From Gemmatimonadota bacterium (lineage in GTDB: Bacteria > Gemmatimonadota > Gemmatimonadetes > Longimicrobiales > Gaopeijiaceae), in assembly GCA_028875075.1 (NCBI GenBank), contig JAPPGF010000012.1, positions 461-64,460 on the forward strand: a DNA stretch of 64,000 bases, written 5' to 3'. The notes beneath the pieces were generated by a model. That model had not been told where the DNA came from. It did not search any database and saw only the letters and a list, made by a program, of their open reading frames with translations. The position numbers were made by a program, and so were the translations under genes. Below are positions 8,686-17,489 of the stretch, piece by piece. Every line of letters begins with the position of its first letter. The stretch's first letter is position 1.

Positions 8686-10589
8686 GGCAGCGGACGCCAC
8701 ACGCTCGCGCTTGGCTTTGGGCGCTGCTGGCTGCGCTCGCCATGGAGGCGTGCACTGCGGGGAGCCCGGATGGCGGGAGTGCGGGCCGGGCAGGCGTATC
8801 ACCGACTGAGCGCCGTGCAGCGGAGGGAACTGCCCTCCGTTTCGAACGTCGGATCGCCCCGTTCGAGGTGTCCGGGGAAAACGGTCCCTATGCTCTGCCC
8901 TTCCTGGGCGGATTCAGCGCTCCCCGACCGCAATGGGTGGACCTGGACGGTGACGGCGACCTGGACGTGGTGCTGCAGGAGTACACGGACCAGCTCATGT
9001 ACTTCGAGCGTGTCTCGGACGGCCGACCGGGAGCGCGCTACGTGTACCGACCCGATCGGCTCGAGGAACTGAGCGTCGGGGAGTGGTATCGTTTCTTCGA
9101 CATGGACGGGGACGGCCGGATGGACCTCCTGGCAGAGGAGCCGTTCAGCTACGTGCGCCTCTATCGTAACCGGGGTACGGGGGCCACCCCGGCCTTCCAG
9201 CTCGCGGCCGACACGCTGCGCGACACGGAAGGCCAGGCAATCTTCTCGGATCGACAGAACATCCCGAATCTCGCGGACTTGGATTGCGACGGCCTGCCGG
9301 ATCTGCTCATCGGTCGCACCGTGGGGACGATCACGCACTACGAGGCAGCGGACGAGCCGGGCGCTCCGGTGCCCCGATTCCGCAGGGTCACGGACCGGTT
9401 TGAAGACATCGAAATCATCGGGGCGGCCGGTCAAAGACGCCCCCCCGGACGCCACGGAGCCAACACCATGACCCTCGCCGACTTCGATCGGGACGGCGAC
9501 GTGGATCTGTTCTGGGGGGACTTCTTCGAATCCGGCCTCCTCCTGATCGAGAACCGAGGAAGCTGTGCGGAGCCGGACTTCACCGCGAGCCCTCGCCTGT
9601 TCCCCGGCCACGATCCGGTGCGCACCAGCGGTTACAACGCCCCCACGTTCGGAGATGCGGACGGCGACGGCGACCTTGATCTCCTCATCGGAGTCCTAGG
9701 CGGAGCGTTCGACGCCAACGCCTCGACCGCCGACAATTTGCTGTTCCTCGAGCAAGACGCCGAGGCTCGCTTCCGGCTACGTACTCGCCGTTACCTCACC
9801 CAGATCGACGTCGGAAGCGAGAGCGTTCCGGCCGTTCTGGACGTCGACGGAGACCGGGATCTCGACTTGCTGCTGGCCAACCGGATCGAGCCGGGGGATT
9901 TCTCGACCTCGGCAATCCATGTCTTCGAGAACGTGGGCGGAGCCCTCGCTCCGGCTTTCCGGGCAGCCGGAACGCTGGACGTCGCACCCGACTACCATCA
10001 CGCTCCGGCGTTCGGCGACCTCGACGGCGACGGCTTCCCGGACATGGTCCTCGGAAGCTGGCGAGACCGGCTGCGGTACTACCGCAACGTCGGCGGCGCC
10101 TCAGGTGCGCGCTTCGAGCTTGCGGACAGCGCCCTCGTTACCTTGACGCGAGGCAGCAACGCCACACCCGCACTCGGAGATCTCAACGGGGACGGACTGC
10201 TGGACCTCTTGGTCGGTGAGGCGTCGGGCGCGCTCAACCACTACCGCAACGTCGGCACGCCTCGGGCGCCGAGCTTCCAGCTGCTGAGCGACGCCTACGC
10301 GGACATCGAGGTGGACCGGCGCAGCGCGCCGGTGTTGGCGGACACCGATGGAGACGGGGATCTGGACCTGCTCATTGGAAGCGAGCGTCAGGGCATACGG
10401 CATTTCCTGAACGAGGGTACTAGGACGCAGGTCCGGTTCGTGGAGGTCGAAGCGATGCTCCGGCCGGAGTCGTCTCCTGCCTACAGCGCTCCCACTCTCG
10501 CCGACCTGGACGGAGACGGCGACCAAGACCTATTGGTTGGGGGCGCGGGGGGAGGGCTGCATTATTTCGAGCGGCTCTCCGAGCCATGA
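8682..10589 (+). CDS. FG-GAP/VCBS repeat propeller lipoprotein
   Basis: The 635-residue protein has a signal peptide with a probable lipobox (LAMEAC). Many VCBS/FG-GAP repeats follow, each with a calcium-loop motif of the DLDGDGDLD kind. At least nine such loops can be seen from residue 85 to the C-terminus, each followed by a hydrophobic strand and a LxYYRNVG-type turn. This predicts a large extracellular or periplasmic calcium-binding beta-propeller used for adhesion or binding. The GTG start overlaps the previous stop, and its own TGA overlaps the frame of the next gene. No catalytic motif was recognised. Confidence 0.85.
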   Translation: MRQRTPHARAWLWALLAALAMEACTAGSPDGGSAGRAGVSPTERRAAEGTALRFERRIAPFEVSGENGPYALPFLGGFSAPRPQWVDLDGDGDLDVVLQEYTDQLMYFERVSDGRPGARYVYRPDRLEELSVGEWYRFFDMDGDGRMDLLAEEPFSYVRLYRNRGTGATPAFQLAADTLRDTEGQAIFSDRQNIPNLADLDCDGLPDLLIGRTVGTITHYEAADEPGAPVPRFRRVTDRFEDIEIIGAAGQRRPPGRHGANTMTLADFDRDGDVDLFWGDFFESGLLLIENRGSCAEPDFTASPRLFPGHDPVRTSGYNAPTFGDADGDGDLDLLIGVLGGAFDANASTADNLLFLEQDAEARFRLRTRRYLTQIDVGSESVPAVLDVDGDRDLDLLLANRIEPGDFSTSAIHVFENVGGALAPAFRAAGTLDVAPDYHHAPAFGDLDGDGFPDMVLGSWRDRLRYYRNVGGASGARFELADSALVTLTRGSNATPALGDLNGDGLLDLLVGEASGALNHYRNVGTPRAPSFQLLSDAYADIEVDRRSAPVLADTDGDGDLDLLIGSERQGIRHFLNEGTRTQVRFVEVEAMLRPESSPAYSAPTLADLDGDGDQDLLVGGAGGGLHYFERLSEP

Positions 10590-10648
10590 GGATCGCGCTT
10601 CGCCTCCGGAGAGAACGAGCGAGGCCTATTGAGACGAGGGATCTATCG

Positions 10649-13042
10649 ATGGGACGACAGCGCACGAGGCAACTACGCTGGATGATCGCGACGATCACCG
10701 TTCTGATGCCGGCAACCGAGGCCCGCACGCAGCAGTTCGGGGCTTCTGTCGCGGTGGACGGTGGAAGCGTGCTGGTCGGCGCACCGACGGACGATCGGGA
10801 ACAGGCGCTCGTCTATGTCTACCGCCGCGTCGGCGACGAATGGCAGCCGACCGATACGCTCTCGCGTCCCGAGGCAGGGGCCGGTCGCGACTATTTCGGA
10901 CGCTTCCTGGCGATCGACGGCGATGATCTGCTCGTGGGTGGCACGAGATTCCAGGACTCCGAAGGGGCGGTGTGGCGCTTCCGTCGCGCGGGGGAGGGTT
11001 GGGACTTCGTCGAACGGTTCCGGCCAAGCGACGTTCAGCCCGGCGACTTCTTCGGACGAGTAGGGATCACGGCGGACGGTCTCCTGTTCGTGACCGCGCT
11101 CGGCCATCTCCGAACCGGTGCGGTGTGGGTATTTCGGCGTGACGCCGGTGGCCGCTGGGTCGAAGAGGCGAAGCTCCGCCCCGAGGATGCCGGAGACGAG
11201 CACTTCTTCGGCTGGTCGCTGGCGTACGACGCCGCCGCCGGGCGGCTCCTGGTCGGAGCCGTCACGCCTGGCAACCAGAGTCGCGGCGCGGCCTACGTCT
11301 ACCGCCGCCAAGCACCCGGTCAGTGGACGCTCGAGTACGTGCTCGAGCCCGGTGTGGGCGCGCCCGCGCGACTCCAGTTTGGGGCCGCGGTGGGCTGGCT
11401 GCGCGGCCGGGCCCTGGTGGGTGCGCCCGGAGCCGACGGCTTCCGGGGTGCGGTGCGGGTGTACGAGCGGGACCCGGTCACCGGTTCCTGGGAGCAGCAG
11501 CTCACGTTCACCGCCTACGACCGACAACAGCGCGCCGAGTTCGGCACTTGGATCGACACGAGCACCGGCGACCTCTGGGTCGGGGCTCCGGGCACCGATC
11601 GCGCCGGCAGGATCTACCGCATCACGGCGGACCCCACGAACGCCGGGTCCACGAAGATCGGCGGAATCGACGTAGAGCCGGGCGACGACTTCGGCGCGGT
11701 GATCGCAGTCGGAGCGGACGTGGCGGTCGTCGGCCAGCCCGGAGACGACTACCGGCTGGGTTCCGCGGTGATCCTCACTCGCTTGGGCGACGAGTGGACG
11801 CCGGAGGCGAAGCTGATCGGCCCCACGCCCACACCCTTGGCTGCGTTGACCGGGGAGGACGTGGTGTGCACGGATGGCCAAGCCGATCAGTTCCCCTGCC
11901 AAAGCGTGGACATCCTTTCGTTCCTGCCGGTGCAGGAGATCGGGGGCGGCCGTGGGGCCGAGACCAACGACGTGTGGGGATGGACCGACCCTGAGACCGG
12001 CCGCGAGTATGCACTCGTAGGACGCACGGACGGCACGGCCTTCATCGACGTCACGGATCCGAACCGGCCCGCCTACGTCGGCAACCTACCCAAGACACCC
12101 GATTCCCGGGCGAGTGTGTGGCGAGACATCAAGGTCTACGGTAACCACGCGTACGTGGTGGCGGACGGGGCGTTCGAGCACGGCATGCAGATCTTTGACC
12201 TCGCGCGCCTTCGTGATGTCCAGGACATGCCCGCCACGTTCGAGCCCGACGCACTCTACGGCCAGATCGCCAGCGCCCACAACATCGTCGTCAACGAGCA
12301 GACCGGGTTCGCGTACGCCGTGGGCGCGAACAGCGGTGGCGAGACCTGTGGAGGTGCTCTCCACATGATCGATATCCGCGAGCCCAAACAGCCCAGCTTC
12401 GCGGGCTGTTTCGCGGATTCGCGCACCGGCCGGGTCGGCACCGGATACACGCATGATGCCCTGTGTCTGACATACGACGGTCCCGACCGTGAGCACGCCG
12501 GCAAGGAGATCTGCTTCGGATCCAACGAGACGGCGCTCTCCATCGCCGACGTGACCGACAAGGCCAATCCGACACCGATCGCGGTGGCGGACTACCCGAA
12601 CGCTGCGTACGCGCACCAGGGCTGGATCACGCCCGACTTCAAGTACTTCTACATGAACGACGAAGGCGACGAATCCAATTCGGTCCGCGCGGATCAGCCC
12701 ATGCCCGGGACACGCACGCTGATCTGGGACGTACAGGACCTGGACGATCCGTTGATGGTGAAGGAACACTTCGGTACGACGTTCACGATCGACCACAACC
12801 TGTACATCAAAGACGACTTGATGTATCAGTCCAACTACGTGAGCGGACTCAGGATCCTAGACATCCGCGATCCCCTGAACCCGGTCGAGGTCGGCTACCT
12901 CGACACGGTTCCGTGGAGCGAGCACGTTGGGTTCGACGGCTCTTGGAGCAACTATCCCTTCTTCGAGAGCGGCACGCTCGTCGTGTCCAGCGGCCGTGAG
13001 GGCGTCTTTCTCCTGAAGTACGAGCCGAGGTTGATTCCATGA
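10649..13042 (+). CDS. seven-repeat FG-GAP propeller fused to a choice-of-anchor B (LVIVD) domain
   Basis: This exported protein has 797 residues. The ATG at 10649 follows a GACGAGG ribosome site and gives a normal signal peptide, so I prefer it to the overlapping ATG at 10586. Residues about 20-370 carry seven FG-GAP blades, each starting FGxxxx and ending with a vWxFRR-type strand, which is the number expected for a closed integrin-type propeller. From about residue 385 the protein is a choice-of-anchor B domain, with motifs such as NDVWGWTDPETGREYALVG, GTAFIDVTDPNRP and LRILDIRDPLNPVEVGYLDT. These domains are secreted and their function is not established. It sits between another propeller and an SPFH lipoprotein. 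Confidence 0.84.
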   Translation: MGRQRTRQLRWMIATITVLMPATEARTQQFGASVAVDGGSVLVGAPTDDREQALVYVYRRVGDEWQPTDTLSRPEAGAGRDYFGRFLAIDGDDLLVGGTRFQDSEGAVWRFRRAGEGWDFVERFRPSDVQPGDFFGRVGITADGLLFVTALGHLRTGAVWVFRRDAGGRWVEEAKLRPEDAGDEHFFGWSLAYDAAAGRLLVGAVTPGNQSRGAAYVYRRQAPGQWTLEYVLEPGVGAPARLQFGAAVGWLRGRALVGAPGADGFRGAVRVYERDPVTGSWEQQLTFTAYDRQQRAEFGTWIDTSTGDLWVGAPGTDRAGRIYRITADPTNAGSTKIGGIDVEPGDDFGAVIAVGADVAVVGQPGDDYRLGSAVILTRLGDEWTPEAKLIGPTPTPLAALTGEDVVCTDGQADQFPCQSVDILSFLPVQEIGGGRGAETNDVWGWTDPETGREYALVGRTDGTAFIDVTDPNRPAYVGNLPKTPDSRASVWRDIKVYGNHAYVVADGAFEHGMQIFDLARLRDVQDMPATFEPDALYGQIASAHNIVVNEQTGFAYAVGANSGGETCGGALHMIDIREPKQPSFAGCFADSRTGRVGTGYTHDALCLTYDGPDREHAGKEICFGSNETALSIADVTDKANPTPIAVADYPNAAYAHQGWITPDFKYFYMNDEGDESNSVRADQPMPGTRTLIWDVQDLDDPLMVKEHFGTTFTIDHNLYIKDDLMYQSNYVSGLRILDIRDPLNPVEVGYLDTVPWSEHVGFDGSWSNYPFFESGTLVVSSGREGVFLLKYEPRLIP

Positions 13043-13152
13043 TCGGCGCACAATCCCTTCGGGGCCTTCAGACGCCGCCGGGATCGGAACCACGGTTTCG
13101 TGGACGGGGTTCTGCTGGGCTCCGAGACTGTTTCCCGCGCCGGGAGGTTCCG

Positions 13153-13962
13153 ATGCCGAGATCCCATGCTTGCCTGCTCTTCGCCGCCGTCGTCTTGCTC
13201 AGCGGCTGCGCGCGTGTCGACACGTACGAGGCGGCGGTCAAGATGAACGCCATCACCGGAGCCGTGTCCGAGGAGACTTACGGACAGGGCCTCTACCACG
13301 CGATCCTGCGGGACTGGACGGTATTCGATCTTCGCGAGATTCAGCACCCGCGGAACAACGGCTCCGACATTCTCGACGTCCTCACCGCCGACCAGCTCCG
13401 GATCAACGTCGACGCGGCCTTCCGTTGGCGCGTCGATCCCGCTCGGGTCCGTAACCTGTACGTGGAGGTCGGCGAGCCGGTGGATGTGGAGGCGCTCGTC
13501 TACAACACATACCGCAGCGCGGTCCGCGACGCGGTGGCCGAGGTCACCGCGACGAACATCCTGAGCGAGCAGCGAGCCGGCCTCGCCCCGCGCATCCGTT
13601 CGTTGATGGAGGAGCAACTGACGCCGCGCGGCATCGTCATGACCGACTTCTTCCTGCGCGGCATCGATCCGCCCGAGGCCATTCGCGTCGCTGTCGAGGA
13701 GAAGCTGGCGCGGGAGCAACAGGTCGCCGCGGAGGAGTACCAGACCGAGGTCGTGATGGAACAGGCGAACCAGCGCCGCGCCGAGGCCGCAGGTATTCGT
13801 GACGCGCAGAGAATCATCGCCGAGTCGCTCGTAGGAGACCGTGGCCGTGCCTACCTCGCGTACGAAGGTCTCCAGGCCCTGAAGGCGGCGGCGGACGGGG
13901 AGAACAACGTGATCATCTCACCCTCGGAGGGCGGTATTCCACTGATGCGGCCGATCCCGTAG
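13153..13962 (+). CDS. SPFH/prohibitin-like lipoprotein
   Basis: The ATG at 13153 is preceded by GGGAGG at good spacing and begins a lipoprotein signal ending LLSGC. The 114-base upstream ORF extension looks noncoding and is dropped. The 269-residue protein has the SPFH/Band 7 core, with LTADQLRINVDAAFRWRVDP and AVRDAVAEVTATNIL recognisable. A charged, coiled-coil-like helix rich in Glu/Ala/Arg follows (about residues 180-235). SPFH proteins build ring-like scaffolds at membranes and often hold proteases or other partners. Lipid anchoring instead of a transmembrane helix is less common. It lies about 110 bases after the propeller genes and probably belongs with them. Confidence 0.85.
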   Translation: MPRSHACLLFAAVVLLSGCARVDTYEAAVKMNAITGAVSEETYGQGLYHAILRDWTVFDLREIQHPRNNGSDILDVLTADQLRINVDAAFRWRVDPARVRNLYVEVGEPVDVEALVYNTYRSAVRDAVAEVTATNILSEQRAGLAPRIRSLMEEQLTPRGIVMTDFFLRGIDPPEAIRVAVEEKLAREQQVAAEEYQTEVVMEQANQRRAEAAGIRDAQRIIAESLVGDRGRAYLAYEGLQALKAAADGENNVIISPSEGGIPLMRPIP

Positions 13963-14050
13963 TCGGCTCGCGCGTGCGCGGGCCCCGTGCTCGTGCACGG
14001 CAGCGACGGCAGTAGCCTCCGGGGTATGGAGCAAGCGGCCGGATTCCCTC

Positions 14051-14305
14051 ATGGAGATCCTGCCCACGGCGATCAGGCTCGGCACGTGGGCGGCCTACCT
14101 AGGCCTGGCTTGCGGCGTCCTTTATTCGGTCGGTGGTCTGGTCGCGGATACGCTCACGACCGGCCTGAACTGGGGCACGGCGATGGCGTTTCTGGCGCTC
14201 GTCGGCATGCCCGCCCTCGCCGGCTCGGCAGGTTTCCTCGTTGGAACGCTCATCGCCCTAGCCGCCCGCGGAGTCAGCACCGCACTCAAGACGCTCAGGC
14301 GCTGA
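14051..14305 (+). CDS. small two-helix membrane protein, unknown function
   Basis: This 84-residue ORF encodes two clear hydrophobic segments (about residues 13-35 and 43-70) separated by a short polar loop, and ends in a basic tail KTLRR. I do not recognise the family. Its 3' end overlaps the 3' end of dusB, which is on the opposite strand, by 11 bases. It lies about 90 bases after the SPFH lipoprotein, so it could be the last gene of that cassette, but this is only positional evidence. Confidence 0.55.
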   Translation: MEILPTAIRLGTWAAYLGLACGVLYSVGGLVADTLTTGLNWGTAMAFLALVGMPALAGSAGFLVGTLIALAARGVSTALKTLRR

Positions 14306-15380
14306 TGCTAGGCCTAGGGCAAGCCCGGTGCTGCGCCGCTTTCGCGGCCGGACGCGCGAATCTCAGCCACGTCTCCAGATATCCGACCAGCTGCCCCTCC
14401 ACCTCTTCAAGTGTCCGTGCCTCGAACAACCGCCGCCGCAGGCTCCCTCCGTCTGGCAGCCCCCTTGTGTACCAGCCGAGGTGCTTGCGGAACTCGATCA
14501 CACCCTTCTGCGGCTCGCGCTCGAAGGCGATCGCGTTGCGGGCATGGCGCAAACAGATCTCGAAGCGCTCCTTGATGTCCGGGTCACCGGGAACCGTACG
14601 GCCGTCAAGCGCGGCCCGCGCCTGGGCGAAAATCCACGGATCCCCGTGCGAGCCCCGCGCGATCATGATCCCTTGGCAACCCGTTCGCTCGCGCATCCGA
14701 CGCGCGTCCAGACCGTTACGCACGTCTCCGTTGCCGATCACGGGAATCGAGAGCTTGTCTACCAGCGCAGCGATCTCCGCCCAGCGGGCCTTACCCCCGT
14801 ACATGTCCGCGCGCGTGCGCGGATGCAGGGTGATCCAGCGTGCGCCGGCCTCCTCGCAGCGACGCCCGATCGCGACCGGATCGCGGCTGTTCTCGTCGTA
14901 GCCGCTGCGGATCTTGACCGAGACCGGGAGGCGGACTGCGTCCCTAACGGCCCGGATGATGGCCTCGACCAAGTCCATATCGCGGAGGCATCCCGAGCCG
15001 CCGTTCCTGCGCACAATCTTCTTGACGGGGCAGCCGAAGTTTATGTCGACAAAGTCGGGCGCGAACATCTCCTCTACCAACGCCGCCCCCTCAGCCATCA
15101 TCACTGGGTCGGCCCCGAAGATCTGCACTCCGATCGGGCGCTCTTCAGGCTCGAAGCGCAAGTAGTCACGGGTCCGGACGTTGCCCCTGACCACGCCGTC
15201 GGCGCTCACGAATTCGGTCACCACGACGTCCGCGCCGAACTCGCGGCAGAGTCGACGGAACGGCGACTCGCTTACCCCCGCTTGGGGCGCGAGAAACAGA
15301 GGCGTGCGTCCACTGCGAAGGAGCGCGACCAGGTCGCCCCCGTCGGGGGGAGATGCAGCCCGCGAAAACGCGTCGGTCAT
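14295..15380 (-). CDS. dusB: tRNA-dihydrouridine synthase
   Basis: This 361-residue FMN enzyme of the Dus family reduces uridines in the D loop of tRNA using NAD(P)H. The TIM barrel shows LAPQAGVSESPFR, VQIFGADPVMM, and NFGCPVKKIVRRNGGSGCL with the catalytic Cys followed by the usual G.G.L region. It also shows SVKIRSGYDE, ITLHPRTRADMY and VIGNGDV for phosphate/FMN binding. Members closest to DusB show this combination. It is transcribed alone and divergently from the EIIA-like gene. Confidence 0.92.
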   Translation of the reverse strand: MTDAFSRAASPPDGGDLVALLRSGRTPLFLAPQAGVSESPFRRLCREFGADVVVTEFVSADGVVRGNVRTRDYLRFEPEERPIGVQIFGADPVMMAEGAALVEEMFAPDFVDINFGCPVKKIVRRNGGSGCLRDMDLVEAIIRAVRDAVRLPVSVKIRSGYDENSRDPVAIGRRCEEAGARWITLHPRTRADMYGGKARWAEIAALVDKLSIPVIGNGDVRNGLDARRMRERTGCQGIMIARGSHGDPWIFAQARAALDGRTVPGDPDIKERFEICLRHARNAIAFEREPQKGVIEFRKHLGWYTRGLPDGGSLRRRLFEARTLEEVEGQLVGYLETWLRFARPAAKAAQHRACPRPSISA

Positions 15381-15493
15381 ACTGGGAAACTAGTCTCGGG
15401 TCGCAGCGGGCTAAAGTGAGGAACCGTGGGACCGGTAGCAGGATATCACGTTCTCTTGTTCGTGCCAGTCACCGAACGCGTTGGAGCCGATAC

Positions 15494-15946
15494 ATGAAGC
15501 TGCGGGAGTTCTTCACCGAGGAGGCTGTAAGCCTTGACCTGCAGGCGGACACCAAAGACGACCTGCTGAAGGAGCTGGTCCGCCTGCTCCGGCTCGATCC
15601 GAAGTCGGAAGGCATCCTCTTCAAGACCCTTAGACGCCGCGAGAACCTGGGATCCACAGGCATCGGGAAGGGGCTCGCGATTCCTCACTGTCGTTCGCTG
15701 GTAGCGAACCGCCTGCGGTTGGCCTACGGCCGCAAGCCGCGCGGGATCGATTTCAAGGCCATCGACGGCGCACCCGTGTACCACTTTTTCCTTATCGTAG
15801 CGCCTCCGCTGGAGGTGTCGAACCAATACCTCCCGGTGCTGGGCAAGATCGCCCAATTCGGAAAGGACCCGGCCGTACCCGCGACCCTGCAGACGATCAC
15901 GACGCCGCGGGAATTCTTGGACCTGCTCGAAGAGCGAGCGCCCTGA
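15494..15946 (+). CDS. ptsN: PTS EIIA-Ntr-like (PtsN) protein
   Basis: The ORF starts earlier, but family similarity begins at the ATG at 15494, which has GGAG upstream. The 150-residue protein is a fructose/mannitol-type EIIA domain. The phosphorylatable His sits in GIGKGLAIPHCRS and the core sequence DGAPVYHFFLIVAPP is typical of PtsN. In other bacteria EIIA-Ntr is a regulator that receives phosphate from EI and NPr/HPr and controls potassium or stress functions. A full PTS relay is encoded at 20.5-25.9 kb in this window, so a phosphate donor is available. No EIIB/C partner is adjacent. Confidence 0.87.
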   Translation: MKLREFFTEEAVSLDLQADTKDDLLKELVRLLRLDPKSEGILFKTLRRRENLGSTGIGKGLAIPHCRSLVANRLRLAYGRKPRGIDFKAIDGAPVYHFFLIVAPPLEVSNQYLPVLGKIAQFGKDPAVPATLQTITTPREFLDLLEERAP

Positions 15947-16005
15947 CCTGTCCAGCCGCAAGCTGACTTCCCGACACGACGCGAGCTGGGACATCCCCGC
16001 TCGGG

Positions 16006-16449
16006 CTACTTTGTCACGTACATCTTTCGGGTCTGGCTCACGCCGTTCACGGTGAGCTGCATGAGATAGATGCCCGACGCCACTTCTCGCCCGCTGCCGT
16101 CCGTACCGTCCCAGTAGGCTTCATATCGTCCGGGACCCGGGTACTCCAGGTCGCTCACCGGGACACCCTCGCCCAAGGGGTGCCGCAGAGCAGTGGGCAC
16201 TGCGACCAGCTGCTGCAAGATGTTGAAGATCCGGATGGAGACCACAGGAGTTTCCCCGTCCGAGAACAACTCCTCGTTCAGATCGAACGGGATACGGGTC
16301 TCCGGATTGAACGGATTCGGATAGTTCTGCCCGAGGCTGAAGCCGCCGGACGGGCGCTCGACCGTCTCCTGGGCCGGAAGAGAGGAAACAGCAAGCACCG
16401 CGAGGGCGGCGAGCCACACCCCCGAAGCACGCAAGACAGGTGGTATCAC
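16006..16449 (-). CDS. minimal secreted protein consisting of a type IX sorting / FlgD-Ig tail
   Basis: This 147-residue protein has a signal peptide (ends near SLPAQE) and then, almost at once, the hallmark of Bacteroidetes-type sorting tails: FSLGQNYPNPFNPETRIPFDL. The usual second half follows, with SIRIFNILQQLV, YEAYWDGTDGSGREVASGIYLM and MYVTK at the end. The tail normally sits at the C-terminus of large secreted proteins, where it directs export or forms a FlgD-like Ig domain. Here there is no passenger domain. The GTG at 16449 is the only start giving a signal peptide. It ends in TAG. Function unknown. Confidence 0.8.
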   Translation of the reverse strand: MIPPVLRASGVWLAALAVLAVSSLPAQETVERPSGGFSLGQNYPNPFNPETRIPFDLNEELFSDGETPVVSIRIFNILQQLVAVPTALRHPLGEGVPVSDLEYPGPGRYEAYWDGTDGSGREVASGIYLMQLTVNGVSQTRKMYVTK

Positions 16450-16525
16450 AGGTTAAGCGCGGTCAGTAGCGTTGGTATCGATCGATTCTCCCGGCGACGC
16501 GCGGAAAATCCACCTCCCCACTTGT

Positions 16526-16554
16526 ATCATACACTGTCCTGGCGGAAAGAGCCA
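16526..16554 (-). promoter_or_regulatory. candidate promoter for the sorting-tail protein
   Basis: The minus strand carries TATGAT (five of six consensus bases) at 531-526 of this kilobase, in an A+T-rich patch unusual for this genome. It lies about 75 bases before the GTG start. The -35 region (TGGCTC, 17-nt spacing) is a poor match, so confidence is low. Confidence 0.3.
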
Positions 16555-16699
16555 CCGCCACAGGCCGACGAGCCCACATGCCAGGGGTCACGCGCTGCTC
16601 CGGCCCCCGAGGGACGCCGATCGGCGGCCAGGCGGCGCGCGGAAGCTCGAGGTTTGCTTCCCGAGCAACCGGGTGATGTCGCGCTCGGCTCCCTCCGGC

Positions 16700-17449
16700 T
16701 CAGGACCCGAGCAGCCCGGTGAGCACCTCGAATGAGGCGAGCGGCCGCCCACCCGACAGGTGGTAGGTCACGAAGTCCGACAGGAGCCGGAGGTGGACAA
16801 CCGGACGCTCGAGCGTCGGGGGGGCCGGCCCGCTCTGGTCGAGCAGCGCCGAGAGCTGCGCCCGCGCTCTGGGCCCGAGCCGCGGACCCGCCGGGTCCGG
16901 GGCACATCGACCGCAACGGATGCCGCCCCCGGCGAGGTCGAACCTAACCAGCTCGTCGGTCGGGGACACTCCGCACTCCAGACAGCGCTCGACCTGGGGT
17001 CGGTAGCCGAGGGTGCTCACTAGGCGCCAGCCCTCTTGGAGCAGCGCGGGCAACACCGACTCTGCCGGCACCTCGCACAGCCGATCGAGCGCACGACTCA
17101 GGACGTCGAACAGCCGAGGGTTCGCCTCCTCGCCCGCATGCTTGAGGACCAACTCGCCGAGCACCGCTCCGCCACCGAATCGGGGCAGGTCGGCTGCGAG
17201 CTTGCGGCGCACGCGCGTGGGCGCGAACTCGCGTAACGTCTGAAGCTCCCGAGTGGGTCTCACGTAGATGGTGAGGCCGCCCTCGGTGAAGCTCTCAAGC
17301 GAAGTGCCCCGTCGCCCTCCGCCGGCCCGCAACCCCTTAGCCATGACGCCAACCGTGCCCAAGGCATCCGTGTAGAAGCGCAGTACGCGGCTGGTCTCGC
17401 TGTAGGGAAACGAGCGCAGGAGAACTGCGCGCGTCGTGACTATCCCCAT
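16700..17449 (-). CDS. recO: DNA repair protein RecO
   Basis: The 249-residue product starts at MGIVTTRAVLLRSFPYSETSRVLRFYT, the typical RecO OB-fold opening; the ORF track's longer N-terminus is low-complexity and rejected. The middle has LRTLREFAPTR-like sequence and helical regions. The zinc-binding C-terminal part shows CLECGVSP and GGIRCGRCAPD. RecO works with RecR/RecF to load RecA at single-strand gaps. It is the last gene of the long minus-strand run and lies 40 bases after the unknown membrane protein. Confidence 0.9.
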   Translation of the reverse strand: MGIVTTRAVLLRSFPYSETSRVLRFYTDALGTVGVMAKGLRAGGGRRGTSLESFTEGGLTIYVRPTRELQTLREFAPTRVRRKLAADLPRFGGGAVLGELVLKHAGEEANPRLFDVLSRALDRLCEVPAESVLPALLQEGWRLVSTLGYRPQVERCLECGVSPTDELVRFDLAGGGIRCGRCAPDPAGPRLGPRARAQLSALLDQSGPAPPTLERPVVHLRLLSDFVTYHLSGGRPLASFEVLTGLLGS

Positions 17450-17489
17450 GGCGACGGGCGGCGCGCGGGCCCCCGAGACGGCCGACCCG

